Of a stretch of 50,014 bases of DNA, positions 25,882-34,365 are shown in pieces (position 1 is the stretch's first letter; every line of letters begins with the position of its first letter). Made by a program: the position numbers and the translations under genes. The DNA lies in NCBI GenBank assembly GCA_020439995.1, contig JAGROY010000045.1, positions 1 to 50,014 of the forward strand. Reading direction: 5' to 3'. The notes beneath the pieces are model-generated. The model was not told where the DNA came from and made no database searches. It saw only the letters and a program-made list of their open reading frames with translations. The DNA is from Verrucomicrobiia bacterium. Lineage in GTDB: Bacteria > Verrucomicrobiota > Verrucomicrobiia > Verrucomicrobiales > DEV007.

Positions 25882-26352
25882 CTAAAGTTCTAAATCATCA
25901 TCTTCCGCGATCGTCTCCTGATCGACTCGGCTCAGGACATCGCTCATGTCGTCTGCGTCGTTCCAGACATCGGATGATACGAAGATGGGGGCATTTTGTT
26001 GCACTGCGATCGCGAGTGAATCACTGGGGCGCGCATCGAGTTCGATGATCTTCTTGTGGTGAAGCTCGTTCTCCTCGCTCAGGATCATTCGCGCGTAGTA
26101 AACTCCGGACTTGAAATCGTTGATGATGATTCGCTCCACCTTGGCACCCAGCGCTGCCAGCATGCTGGCAAACAGATCGTGAGTCTGCGGCCGTTCCTTG
26201 GGAACCTTGCGCATGAACATGGTGATGGCCGCACCCACTATCTGGTCGATGTAGATGACGAAGACCTTGTCGTCGGTGCCAAGAAAAACCGCACAACCCC
26301 CGCTGGTTGGCAGCACTCCTTTGATTTCGACTTCGACTACGTCGTTTTGCAT
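25882..26352 (-). CDS. Bifunctional nuclease family protein (DUF151)
   Basis: 156 residues. The conserved core is visible: VEIKGVLPTSGGCAVFLGTD at the start, VFVIYIDQIVGAAI, then RPQTHDLFASMLAALGAKVE and the hallmark ELDARPSDSLAIAVQQNAPIFVSSDV. The family (BFN domain) is found in bacteria and plants. Some members were reported to have DNase/RNase activity; their cellular role in bacteria is not settled. The acidic tail (about 15 residues, EDDDLEL at the end) is typical. It precedes and may be co-transcribed downstream of the carbonic-anhydrase-like and pabB genes, 33 bp after the former. Confidence 0.9.
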   Translation of the reverse strand: MQNDVVEVEIKGVLPTSGGCAVFLGTDDKVFVIYIDQIVGAAITMFMRKVPKERPQTHDLFASMLAALGAKVERIIINDFKSGVYYARMILSEENELHHKKIIELDARPSDSLAIAVQQNAPIFVSSDVWNDADDMSDVLSRVDQETIAEDDDLEL

Positions 26353-26385
26353 CGCAGGAGAGAGTACGGGCTCGGCTGACGAAAA

Positions 26386-26919
26386 TCAACCGCTTTGCTC
26401 CACGTTGCCCAGGCGGGCGTGAGCATTGGCGACTTGCAGGTATTTGGCGCTGAGTGCAGGTATCGACGCCCGCTCTTTATCTGTCAGATTTCGGATCACC
26501 CGTGCCGGACTTCCAAGAACCAGTACGCCAGGTGGAATCTGCGCGCCTTTAGTAATCAGCGCTCCCGCACCGATGATGCAGCCGCTTCCAATTTCGGCCT
26601 CGTCCATGATGATGGCCCCCATGCCGATCAAGACTTCCTCGTGAATGGTGCAGGCGTGGATGATGGCCCGGTGCCCGCAGGAAACACGATCCCCCACGAT
26701 CGCAGGATGCGTGCTTGAAACATGAATCACCGTGCCGTCCTGAATGTTGCTCTCGCTGCCGATGCGTATGGCATTGATGTCGCCGCGTAATACACATTGA
26801 TACCAGACGCTCGAACGGCTCCCAATGGTGACTGAACCCATGATATCAGCAGAAGGCGCGATGTAGGCGTCAGGCGCGATCGTGGGTGTGTGCGTAAAGT
26901 GTGTGTCCAGTTCCTGCAT
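26386..26919 (-). CDS. Gamma-carbonic anhydrase family protein (left-handed beta helix)
   Basis: 177 residues from the ATG at 26919. A longer frame to 27072 overlaps pabB and is not coding there. The hexapeptide repeats of a left-handed beta helix run through the protein. All three zinc-binding His are in place: DGTVIHVSS, then VSCGHRAIIHACTI with two His. Related proteins (YrdA, PaaY, CaiE, CamH) are trimers; many lack measurable anhydrase activity, so the reaction cannot be stated. The start lies 22 bp after the pabB stop, and that gap contains a run of seven G on the plus strand (C on the coding strand). No Shine-Dalgarno sequence is visible, so translation may be coupled to pabB. Confidence 0.9.
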   Translation of the reverse strand: MQELDTHFTHTPTIAPDAYIAPSADIMGSVTIGSRSSVWYQCVLRGDINAIRIGSESNIQDGTVIHVSSTHPAIVGDRVSCGHRAIIHACTIHEEVLIGMGAIIMDEAEIGSGCIIGAGALITKGAQIPPGVLVLGSPARVIRNLTDKERASIPALSAKYLQVANAHARLGNVEQSG

Positions 26920-26941
26920 GGTGGGGGGCAAGGGGGGGATA

Positions 26942-28234
26942 TCAGCGGTCTTGTCTCGTGCTGGCGATGGAACGTATGGATTTGGCCGCCTGGAGGATGC
27001 CTGCAGCTTTGTGCAGAGTTTCCTCATATTCAAAAGCCGGATCGGAATCGGCCACGATTCCCGCGCCCACATGGAAGCTCACGTGGTCGCCCTCAGCTAT
27101 GGCAGTGCGGATCGCAATGTTGAACTGTGACTCTCCGTTTGCTCCGAGATAGCCTATCGCCCCGGTGTAAAGTCCGCGCGGCAATTGCTCAAGCTCGGCG
27201 ATGATTTCCGTCGCCCGCTTCTTTGGTGCGCCAGTAATCGATCCACCTGGGAAGCAGGCGCGGAGCGCGGTGACATGATCAACGTCCGGGCGGAGCTGGC
27301 CATTGACGGTCGATACCAGATGGAACACCTGCTCGAAGCGCTCGATCTTCAACAGTTCCGAAACCCTGACAGTACCAAAATCGCAGATCTGTCCCAGATC
27401 ATTGCGTTCCAGATCGGTAATCATGATCAATTCCGACACTTCTTTGGGAGAAGTGAGCAAGTCGTAAGCGCTTTTCTCATCGCGCTCTTCATCGCGAAAC
27501 CGGGGACGGGTTCCCTTGATCGGGCAGGTGCGTATGCAGTTGCCGCTGATTTTGAGAAACGATTCGGGAGAAGCGGACATCACCTGCCGTCCTTCGATGT
27601 CGAGAAAAGCTGAGTACGGAGCGGGGGAGTGCCGACGCAGTACCTGATAGAATGGAAAAGCATCCGCATCCGCAGGCCAGGCGGATTCAAAGGCATGCGC
27701 AATATTCACCTGATAGATGTCCCCCGCAGCGATGTATTCCTGAGCCCTGCGAACGGAATCCTCATACCAGGATCGCTCTGAGACAGGCGTAAAATGGAGT
27801 GACGGGCTGAGCGTCGGCTTGTCCTCTGCAAAATCCAGAGCGGTGCTGTGTTCCTTCAAGAAGCCGCCGATGTCGAACCAGCGTTTTCTGGCATGGTCGA
27901 ACACCAGGAGTTTTGAATATTTTCCGAAACAAAAAGTGCCATCGAAATCCACCCCTCCGAACAAACCGCCCATCGGCAAGCCCAGGTCACCAGAAGGCTT
28001 CGCGGATTGCATTCCCTCAATAGCGGCCCGCAGGCGGACGACGTCCGAATCACTGCGCAGGCTGCCAGAGATCATCGCCTCTGGATTTGCTGCGATCATT
28101 GACAACGGCGTCGGATGGTAGGCATTGCCGGCAGAATCCAGGAACACGAGTCCCTGTACGCCAGCCACCCTCAGTCTGGCCGCAACGGCAACCGGACTGG
28201 GTAGTGGGCCTATCGCTTGCTCAACGGTCACCAT
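26942..28234 (-). CDS. pabB: Aminodeoxychorismate synthase component I
   Basis: 430 residues of the chorismate-binding family. The motif CPIKGTRPR has the Lys that distinguishes 4-amino-4-deoxychorismate synthases (PIKGT) from anthranilate synthases (PxAGT). Other conserved blocks are SPAPYSAFLD, MSASPESFLKI, ELIMITDLERNDLG, CFPGGSITGAPKKRA and GLYTGAIGYLG near the C terminus. With glutamine from PabA it makes ADC, the precursor of p-aminobenzoate and folate. No glutaminase (PabA) or lyase (PabC) gene is in the window, so those lie elsewhere. It heads a minus-strand run with the carbonic-anhydrase-like and DUF151 genes and diverges from the TPR gene. Confidence 0.92.
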   Translation of the reverse strand: MVTVEQAIGPLPSPVAVAARLRVAGVQGLVFLDSAGNAYHPTPLSMIAANPEAMISGSLRSDSDVVRLRAAIEGMQSAKPSGDLGLPMGGLFGGVDFDGTFCFGKYSKLLVFDHARKRWFDIGGFLKEHSTALDFAEDKPTLSPSLHFTPVSERSWYEDSVRRAQEYIAAGDIYQVNIAHAFESAWPADADAFPFYQVLRRHSPAPYSAFLDIEGRQVMSASPESFLKISGNCIRTCPIKGTRPRFRDEERDEKSAYDLLTSPKEVSELIMITDLERNDLGQICDFGTVRVSELLKIERFEQVFHLVSTVNGQLRPDVDHVTALRACFPGGSITGAPKKRATEIIAELEQLPRGLYTGAIGYLGANGESQFNIAIRTAIAEGDHVSFHVGAGIVADSDPAFEYEETLHKAAGILQAAKSIRSIASTRQDR

Positions 28235-28423
28235 CTTGTCGTAAAGCCTTGGTTATCCACGCTCAGGGAATATTCAACCTGCAAGTTCAACAACCATCCT
28301 TAAGCCTTCCATAATTTCCGGCAAGTTTTCGTGGTTTCACCATACGTAAGGAAAATGTCTATGGTACCCGGTGCGATGCCCGTTGACACTGAATCAGAGG
28401 ATCGTTAACGTCCGTTCAAGCGC

Positions 28424-29611
28424 ATGAGTAGACCCAAGGCAAACCCCGCAGATGGCTCTTCCGCATTCACCACAGCCGCAACCGTGCTGGGGCTTATTGC
28501 GCTTGCTCAGGTGGCGGCAGTGGCATGGTTCGTGACTCAATATGAACCTGAGAACGGTGAGCCCAACGGGAGTTCTTCACCGATTGCGGGTTCCGCCTCA
28601 CTGGGAAGTCCGGGAGCGAACATTATTTCCGCACCCGAGGCAGCTGTTAATGAGGCCCCGAGAATCGCGCGGACACACGCGGTAGCTAACATTCCCACCA
28701 TCGATCCAGGAACGGTCACTCCGCCAGCTGTTGACGAGACTGGAGATGGCGTGGACGAAGAGATTCCGATCCAGAACAAGGCTGCACTCTACTATCTCGA
28801 TCAGGGAATGATGTTGCGGGCCGACGGCGATATGCAGGGAGCGCTGGTGCATTTTAATTCCGCCGCTTCGCTGGAAAAGGACCATCCGCGAATCCTTTAC
28901 GAATTTGCAATTACCTACGAAGAGATGGGACTGTCTGCGAAGGCTGCCAACTTCTGGAAATCAATCTATCAAATGGGGCCGGTTCGCGGAGGCGATTACT
29001 ACTCTCTAGCAGACTTCCGGCTCAAAGGCCAGGCACCAGAGGCCAGGGAAGAATACTTGCTCCCTGATCTTTCCGGTGAATTGGCCTCCGCAACTTCGCC
29101 AGTAGCCGACCCGCTGCCAGTGACTTTCGCAGCCAAAGTTGCACCAGCCCGGAAGATTTTGAAAATCGGCAGCGCCATCGCCGAGCCCGACAAGACTGTG
29201 GCAGAAGGCGAGCGCGTGGTTTTGAACGTGCTGATTCAATCCACACCAGGCGTCACGATCAATCCTGAGTATGTCCATGTCAGGGTAGATTTTTACGACG
29301 TTGTCAATGAAGACATGGTAGACCTGACCCGTGCCGTTCCGGCGAATCGCTGGGTGACGCAACCCGTGAACTGGCAGAACCAGTCTGAGGAACTTCTGGA
29401 GGTAACCTACTTCCTCCCTCCGCAGGCGGATCAGGAGATTCTTGATTTTGGCCACCGGGCCTACCACGGCTACGTGGTCAAAGTGTATTACCATGACCAA
29501 CTTCAGGACGCCGTCGCCGAGCCAGTGACCTTGCTTGATTCAACAGACCTTTCCACCTCGCTGCAAACCACATCAGAACCTCCGGTGGATGACGACTTCT
29601 TCCCGAGGTAG
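28424..29611 (+). CDS. Membrane-anchored TPR-containing protein
   Basis: 395 residues. A single hydrophobic segment (about residues 13-36) near the N terminus makes a signal anchor with the rest outside. A low-complexity linker covers 40-115. TPR-like helices occupy about 118-190: YYLDQGMMLRADGDMQGALV and FAITYEEMGLSAKAANFW. The C-terminal 150 residues look like an Ig-type beta sandwich (VLNVLIQSTPGVTINPEYVHV, RVDFYD). The family is not recognised beyond the TPR. It is followed by 270 bp and then the PhoB-like gene on the same strand. It may be an envelope scaffold. Confidence 0.75.
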   Translation: MSRPKANPADGSSAFTTAATVLGLIALAQVAAVAWFVTQYEPENGEPNGSSSPIAGSASLGSPGANIISAPEAAVNEAPRIARTHAVANIPTIDPGTVTPPAVDETGDGVDEEIPIQNKAALYYLDQGMMLRADGDMQGALVHFNSAASLEKDHPRILYEFAITYEEMGLSAKAANFWKSIYQMGPVRGGDYYSLADFRLKGQAPEAREEYLLPDLSGELASATSPVADPLPVTFAAKVAPARKILKIGSAIAEPDKTVAEGERVVLNVLIQSTPGVTINPEYVHVRVDFYDVVNEDMVDLTRAVPANRWVTQPVNWQNQSEELLEVTYFLPPQADQEILDFGHRAYHGYVVKVYYHDQLQDAVAEPVTLLDSTDLSTSLQTTSEPPVDDDFFPR

Positions 29612-29820
29612 GAGCAGTTACTAGCCTGCCCAATGTATTTGATATTTGGCCAGGAGCTACAGCGCGAAACCAAGAATCCGTGGTGGCGTTTGGTATATCC
29701 AGAAAGAAGGGAAATGAACGGGCCTGCTACAAAATAAAACGCGGCGCATTTCGTTTTCATTTGGATTGCTCCGACAACATCCCAAGTTCTCAAGCTGGTG
29801 GTGTGTCCAGACGTGCGAGA

Positions 29821-29838
29821 TGTGACATTTTCGTCACA
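29821..29838. promoter_or_regulatory. Palindrome TGTGAC-N6-GTCACA upstream of the two-component pair
   Basis: A perfect 6-bp inverted repeat with a 6-base centre, 44 bp upstream of the response-regulator ATG. Half sites resemble CRP/FNR-family half sites (TGTGA), but the spacing is 8 rather than 6 when measured on TGTGA. It may bind a CRP-family regulator or the response regulator itself (autoregulation); both are inference. Confidence 0.4.
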
Positions 29839-29882
29839 GGAATGGCTTTGTGGCTCCCGGTAACTATGCGACTTTTTGGAAA

Positions 29883-30563
29883 ATGCATAAAGTATTAGTC
29901 GTTGATGACGAGTCAGATATTCTTGACCTCGTTTCTTTCAATCTCCAGCGGGAAGGATTCGAAGTCCTTTCTGCGCATGATGGTATAGAGGCTGTGGTCT
30001 GTGCTAAGGAGAAAGTGCCAGATTTGATTGTGCTGGATTTGATGCTGCCCGGAAAAGACGGGTTTCGCGTTTACAAGGAACTACGCGCCGACCAGCGCAC
30101 GCAGCACATTCCAGTCATCATGCTCACCGCGAAAGGTGAGCTGGAGGACAAGATCACCGGACTGGAACTGGGTGCGGACGACTATGTTACCAAGCCCTTC
30201 AGTCCCAAGGAACTGGTCTTGCGGGTGAAAGCGCTGCTGAAGCGCTCCCGCCGCATCCGGGTAGACTCTGCTTTGACCAAGGGGCCGTTTCATCTGGAGC
30301 GCAACTCGCTCAAGCTTTTCCTCCATGGCGAGCAGATTGACCTGACTGCGACCGAATTCAAACTGCTGCGTCTGCTCATTGAGGCCGACGGCGAGCCTCA
30401 GTTGCGCGATGATCTGTTGCGCGAGGTCTGGGGATACGATGAAAACGTGATGACGCGGACCCTGGACACGCACGTGAAACGCCTGAGAGAGAAACTCGGC
30501 ACATTCGCAAACTACATTGAAACCGTCCGCGGTGTGGGGTATCGCTTCTCTTTAGAGAAGTGA
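29883..30563 (+). CDS. phoB: Response regulator, OmpR/PhoB family
   Basis: 226 residues from the ATG at 29883, which follows GGAAA; a longer frame to 29850 is rejected because it delays the receiver's first strand. Receiver (1-120): HKVLVVDDESD acidic pocket, phospho-acceptor D52 in IVLDLMLPG, T82, K104. A winged-helix DNA-binding domain fills about 130-225: LTATEFKLLRLLIEADGEP, VMTRTLDTHVKRLREKLG and IETVRGVGYRF. The overall match is closest to PhoB. Its stop overlaps the start of the kinase gene by four bases, so the two are translationally coupled. Phosphate control is the usual role of this type, but no pst or phoU gene is in the window, so the symbol marks subfamily only. Confidence 0.9.
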   Translation: MHKVLVVDDESDILDLVSFNLQREGFEVLSAHDGIEAVVCAKEKVPDLIVLDLMLPGKDGFRVYKELRADQRTQHIPVIMLTAKGELEDKITGLELGADDYVTKPFSPKELVLRVKALLKRSRRIRVDSALTKGPFHLERNSLKLFLHGEQIDLTATEFKLLRLLIEADGEPQLRDDLLREVWGYDENVMTRTLDTHVKRLREKLGTFANYIETVRGVGYRFSLEK

Positions 30564-31765
30564 TAAAAAAAATACGCCATACCCTGACCCAACTTTTCGC
30601 TGATGGCGATCGATCCAGCAATACCGTTCCGGTCAAATCTGACCAGGTGGCAGATAAAAGAGGCATGAACTCTGACGTGCTCAACGGGCTTTTGCGGTCG
30701 ATCGTTCAGGACCTTGATGACGGGTGCCTGATCGTCGCGCATTCGATGGAGGTTCAATTTGGCAATAACAGGGTTGCCGAGTGGTTTGGATGGGATTCAA
30801 AAACTCCCGGGCAGAAAGTGATCGATGTGCTGCCAGATCATCGGCTGATCGAGACTGTCCAGCTGGCGTTCAAAGATTCTGTTCGCGTGGAGCGGAGTTT
30901 TCTCGTTGGCATCAAGAAGGGAGAAAAAATCGTTGAGCGTTATCTTACGATCAGCGCATCTCCCGTGGAAGTGGGAGCCTTTCCTGAAGATCCCGACTTT
31001 GTCCAGCTCATCATCCGTGATGACACCGAGCATCACGAGACTGAGCAGATTCGGAAAGACTTTGTTGCCAATGCGTCGCACGAGTTGCGCACGCCACTGT
31101 CTATCATCAATGGCTATCTGGAGAATCTGGTCGACGGAGTGATCCACGACGATGCCATGACGAAGCGGGCACTGATCACTATGCAGAAGCATGGTGAACG
31201 CATTGCCCGCATCGTGGAAGATATGCTTACGATCAGTAAGTTTGAATCGGTAGGGCTGTCGGAGACGAATTTACTGCGAGGTCGCCGGTTTGATGTTGCG
31301 ACTTGTGTGCGGGATGTGGTCGACCGGCTCAACCCGCTGATCGAGCAGAAGTCGGCTCGTGTGACGATCGACATTCCAGAAGAAGCCAGAGAGATCGCGG
31401 GCGACCGTTTTTATTGGGACCAGGTTTTCTTCAACCTGATCGAGAATGCCCTCAAGGAGAATGACAGGGATCAGCTTGAGGTAAGCATCTCAGTGGTAAA
31501 AACCGACGAGGGTCACCGGATGGAAGTGCGGGACAACGGCGTTGGAATTCCGAAAAGCCATCTGCCCTTTGTGTTCAAGCGCTTCTACCGCGTGGCGAAG
31601 CACCGTGGTTCTGAGGTCAAAGGCACTGGCCTGGGCTTGTCGATTGTGAAGCGTGCAGTGGAAGCGCATGGAGGGAAAATCTTCGTCGACAGCACTCCGG
31701 GAATCTCGACGGCCTTTACCATTCAGTTGCCGCTGCCACCCGTGTATCTGGAAGGCGAATTGTAG
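30560..31765 (+). CDS. phoR: Sensor histidine kinase, PhoR-like, without membrane segment
   Basis: 401 residues from a GTG at 30560 overlapping the response-regulator stop (GTGA). A PAS domain fills about 38-155. HisKA carries ASHELRTPLS with H174. The ATPase domain has NLIENALKEN, RDNGVGIPKSHL and GTGLGLSIVKRA. Order and sequence match PhoR, but the two N-terminal membrane helices of classical PhoR are absent: the protein starts MIKKIRHTLTQLFADGD and is hydrophilic throughout. It must therefore be soluble or recruited to the membrane by partners. It is coupled to the PhoB-like regulator and followed by fabG after 47 bp. Confidence 0.88.
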   Translation: MIKKIRHTLTQLFADGDRSSNTVPVKSDQVADKRGMNSDVLNGLLRSIVQDLDDGCLIVAHSMEVQFGNNRVAEWFGWDSKTPGQKVIDVLPDHRLIETVQLAFKDSVRVERSFLVGIKKGEKIVERYLTISASPVEVGAFPEDPDFVQLIIRDDTEHHETEQIRKDFVANASHELRTPLSIINGYLENLVDGVIHDDAMTKRALITMQKHGERIARIVEDMLTISKFESVGLSETNLLRGRRFDVATCVRDVVDRLNPLIEQKSARVTIDIPEEAREIAGDRFYWDQVFFNLIENALKENDRDQLEVSISVVKTDEGHRMEVRDNGVGIPKSHLPFVFKRFYRVAKHRGSEVKGTGLGLSIVKRAVEAHGGKIFVDSTPGISTAFTIQLPLPPVYLEGEL

Positions 31766-31812
31766 AGGCAACAGGGCATTGCCGAATCATCAGGAATGGG
31801 CATGGTGTCCCC

Positions 31813-32571
31813 GTGACGGATCTTTCGATAAATCCCAGCCCGCCCCGCGTAGCCCTGATTACAGGAGGCAACGGTGTGCTTGCCGGAACCATCGCCAGGG
31901 CGTTCCTTGCTGACTGCGATGAGAACTGGCAGGTTTGGCTGGGCGTCCGGGCGAACGTTGAGCGCGCCCAGGAGTGTGCATCTGAGCAGCCCGGGCGTGT
32001 GTCTCTGGTTGATCTCGATGTGACGGATCCAGGGGCATGGGCAAGCGCGGTGGAATCGATCGTAGCGACAAACGGGCGACTGGACGCACTGGTGAACAAC
32101 GCGGGATTTCATCGCGACAACTTGTTAGCCAACATGACCGATGAGGACTGGCGCGCGGTGGTGGACTCGAATCTTAATGGAACATTTTATGGCTGCCGTG
32201 CGGTGCAGGGAACCATGATGCGCCAGCGCTACGGCCGGATCGTCAACATTTCCTCCCTGAGTGCGCTGCTCGCGCCGAGAGGCCAGACGAACTACGCGGC
32301 GGCAAAGGCCGGTACCGTGGCCATGAGCCAGGCCCTTGCAAAAGAAACCGCCCGTGCTGGTATCACGGTGAATTGTGTGTGCCCTGGCTATATCGATACG
32401 CCGGCTCTGGACTCCATTCCTGCGGATCAGCGGAAGGCGCTGGCGCGGGAAATTCCGATGCGCCGCTTTGGAAGGCCCGGGGAAATTGCAGATGCCGTAT
32501 GCTTTCTCGCATCGCACAAGGCATCCTACATTACCGGCGCAGTGCTGAAAATGGATGGCGGGATCTTTTGA
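31813..32571 (+). CDS. fabG: 3-oxoacyl-[ACP] reductase-like short-chain dehydrogenase
   Basis: 252 residues from a GTG at 31813. The Rossmann nucleotide site is ALITGGNGVLAGTIA, a variant of TGxxxGIG. NNAG occurs near 95-98. The catalytic set is S148 (NISSLS), Y161 and K165 (YAAAKAG). VNCVCPGYIDTP and YITGAVLKMDGG close the fold as in FabG proteins. It most likely reduces 3-ketoacyl-ACP with NADPH. With the beta-ketoacyl synthase two genes downstream it forms a partial fatty-acid or related acyl-chain module. No ACP, FabD or FabA/Z gene is nearby, so it could instead serve a specialised pathway. Confidence 0.85.
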   Translation: MTDLSINPSPPRVALITGGNGVLAGTIARAFLADCDENWQVWLGVRANVERAQECASEQPGRVSLVDLDVTDPGAWASAVESIVATNGRLDALVNNAGFHRDNLLANMTDEDWRAVVDSNLNGTFYGCRAVQGTMMRQRYGRIVNISSLSALLAPRGQTNYAAAKAGTVAMSQALAKETARAGITVNCVCPGYIDTPALDSIPADQRKALAREIPMRRFGRPGEIADAVCFLASHKASYITGAVLKMDGGIF

Positions 32572-32589
32572 TGCGGTTAAGCTAACGGC

Positions 32590-33036
32590 ATGCCGGACAG
32601 GGAAACAGCTGCTGAATATGGCATCACCCGCGTCGATGCGCCTGCTGTGAGATCGCACGGCTGGCTGGTTCGCTTGCAGAGGAATGGCCGCGGCTACTCC
32701 CGTTTTTTTGCTGACAATCGGTATGGAGATCAGTCCACAGCGCTACAAGCTGCGCGGGAATACAGAGACCGCCTGCTCAGTGAGTTGCCGACACCCTGTC
32801 GGCGCATTCAAGCGGAGCGCATCACCATTCGGAACAGTTCCGGTGTCGTTGGAGTGTGTCGGGTCGTGCGTGAGGACAGCAATGGCGCACGCTATGAATT
32901 CTGGCAGGCCACCTGGTCGCCCGCGCCTGGCAGGAGGAAGACGGCCAAGTTTTCGATCAAGCGCTACGGTGACGATGGCGCCTTCGAACTCGCCCGGGCA
33001 GCGCGGGAGGAAGCTTTGAAAAAATTGGAGCGGTAG
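32590..33036 (+). CDS. Small AP2-domain-like protein
   Basis: 148 residues, basic, no signal peptide. Two related segments can be made out. Residues 18-65 (GWLVRLQRNGRGYSRFFAD then STALQAAREYRDRLL) and 80-148 (RNSSGVVGVCRVV, FWQATWSPAPG, AKFSIKRYG then AFELARAAREEALKKL) follow the AP2 pattern of a three-stranded sheet plus one helix. The second starts with the 'N.sSG..GV' motif typical of AP2 domains. In bacteria AP2 domains occur in homing endonucleases and in small stand-alone proteins of unknown role; they usually bind DNA. It lies 18 bp after fabG and 63 bp before fabF on the same strand. No nuclease domain is attached. Identification is by motif only. Confidence 0.6.
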   Translation: MPDRETAAEYGITRVDAPAVRSHGWLVRLQRNGRGYSRFFADNRYGDQSTALQAAREYRDRLLSELPTPCRRIQAERITIRNSSGVVGVCRVVREDSNGARYEFWQATWSPAPGRRKTAKFSIKRYGDDGAFELARAAREEALKKLER

Positions 33037-33099
33037 CGGTGGCGCATTTGCGCACAGGGGGCTGGAACTTTTCCAGATTCCGTCCTAAAGGGGAGGGGA

Positions 33100-34365
33100 A
33101 TGACTGTATCGCCTCAACCGATTTCGAAGCTGCCGAATGCTCGAGAGCACCGCCGTCGCGTGGTGATCACTGGCATGGGGCTGGTCACTCCGATGGGGAC
33201 AGGCGTGCAAGAAAATGCTCGTGGATTTCGAGTGGGGCGATCAGCCCTGCGGCCCATTACTTTATTCGATACATCACGGATGCGCGTGCATTCTGGAGGG
33301 GAATGCTACCTGCCCGGTGTCCTGCCGGATACAAATCTGAGCGCACGCGAAGTCGCGCGGCTTGACCGTTCGTCAGAAATGCTCCTGCACGCTGCGGCTG
33401 AAGCGCTGGCTCAGAGCGCCTGGTGTGCCGGTGGCGATGAGCTGTCGGTGTCGCTGGTCTTCGGCACTTCTGCGGGGGCGATGGCGTTGGGTGAAGATTT
33501 TTACCGGGCTGCTCTCAGTTCACAAAGCAGGCGGCAACAGGCCACACGCATTCACGGCTACTATCCGCAGAGCCAGGTGCTGAACCTCTGCCGCGCTTTC
33601 CGACTTCGTGGCCCATTGACTGTTATCGCCAACGCCTGCGCATCTGGAGCCAACGCGATCGGGCACGCCGCCAGCCTGGTAAGCAACGGCAGAGCAGAAC
33701 GGGTTCTGTGCGGCGGCTATGATGCGCTGTCGGAGCTGGTGTTTGCCGGCTTTGATGCACTACAGGCCCTGAGCACTACGACTCCAAGGCCCTTCGATGC
33801 CGATCGCGATGGCCTTGCCCTGGGCGAGGGAGCTGCTGTGTTCACTCTGGAATCGCTCGACTCAGCTCGGGCCCGCGGAGTCACCGTTTTAGCTGAGGTT
33901 GCTGGCTACGGCATGTCGACCGATGTGCATCACCTGACACAACCACATCCAGATGGGATCGCTGCACTGCAGTCGATGAAAGTCGCCTGTGCGGACGCGG
34001 GAATCTTGCCGGATCAGATCGGCTACATCAACTCTCACGGCACTGGCACGCCACTCAATGACTCGGCAGAAGCGAACGCCATCAGGGCCTGGGCGGGAGA
34101 CTCACAAGTGGAAAACGTCCGGGTAAGTTCCACAAAAGGGAGCATCGGCCATCTTCTCGGCGGGGCTGGCGCTGTCGAAGCCGCTATCAGCATCCTTGCG
34201 ATGAATGGCGACTGGCTGCCACCCAATGCTCAGATAGCAACGCCAGATCCCTCCGTAGCATTTGACCTCGTCCGCGAGCCACGCGACGCATCGTTCCACT
34301 ACTGCCTCACGAATTCGTTCGGATTTGGCGGCGCAAATGCAACGGTCATCTTCAGAAAAAGTTAG
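33100..34365 (+). CDS. fabF: Beta-ketoacyl-ACP synthase II-like condensing enzyme
   Basis: 421 residues from an ATG just after GGGGAGGGGA. The N-terminal thiolase-fold strand is VVITGMGLVTPMG. The active-site triad is complete: C180 (NACASGANA), H313 (NSHGTGTPLND) and H351 (KGSIGHLLGGAGA). It elongates acyl-ACP with malonyl-ACP. Divergence from housekeeping FabF is noticeable (for example VGRSALRPITLFDTS near 45-59), so a specialised synthase for a secondary or storage acyl chain is possible. It is the last gene of the plus-strand run from the two-component pair. Its 3' end overlaps the convergent EF-hand/thioredoxin-like gene by 14 bp. Confidence 0.88.
   Translation: MTVSPQPISKLPNAREHRRRVVITGMGLVTPMGTGVQENARGFRVGRSALRPITLFDTSRMRVHSGGECYLPGVLPDTNLSAREVARLDRSSEMLLHAAAEALAQSAWCAGGDELSVSLVFGTSAGAMALGEDFYRAALSSQSRRQQATRIHGYYPQSQVLNLCRAFRLRGPLTVIANACASGANAIGHAASLVSNGRAERVLCGGYDALSELVFAGFDALQALSTTTPRPFDADRDGLALGEGAAVFTLESLDSARARGVTVLAEVAGYGMSTDVHHLTQPHPDGIAALQSMKVACADAGILPDQIGYINSHGTGTPLNDSAEANAIRAWAGDSQVENVRVSSTKGSIGHLLGGAGAVEAAISILAMNGDWLPPNAQIATPDPSVAFDLVREPRDASFHYCLTNSFGFGGANATVIFRKS

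Noticed and set aside
26932..26938. A run of seven G between pabB and the carbonic-anhydrase-like gene as a phase-variable tract.
   Set aside because: It is outside both reading frames as assigned and short; slippage would not switch either protein on or off.
26386..27072. A longer version of the carbonic-anhydrase-like protein starting at 27072.
   Set aside because: The extra 51 residues overlap pabB, lack hexapeptide repeats and have no family counterpart.
28251..28259. TTATCCACG, one base off a DnaA box, in the pabB/TPR divergent region.
   Set aside because: A single variant box without an AT-rich unwinding element or further boxes is no evidence for an origin.
29821..29838. The palindrome as a true CRP site.
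   Set aside because: The spacing between TGTGA half sites is 8 rather than 6, and no CRP protein is encoded in the window; kept only as an unnamed operator.
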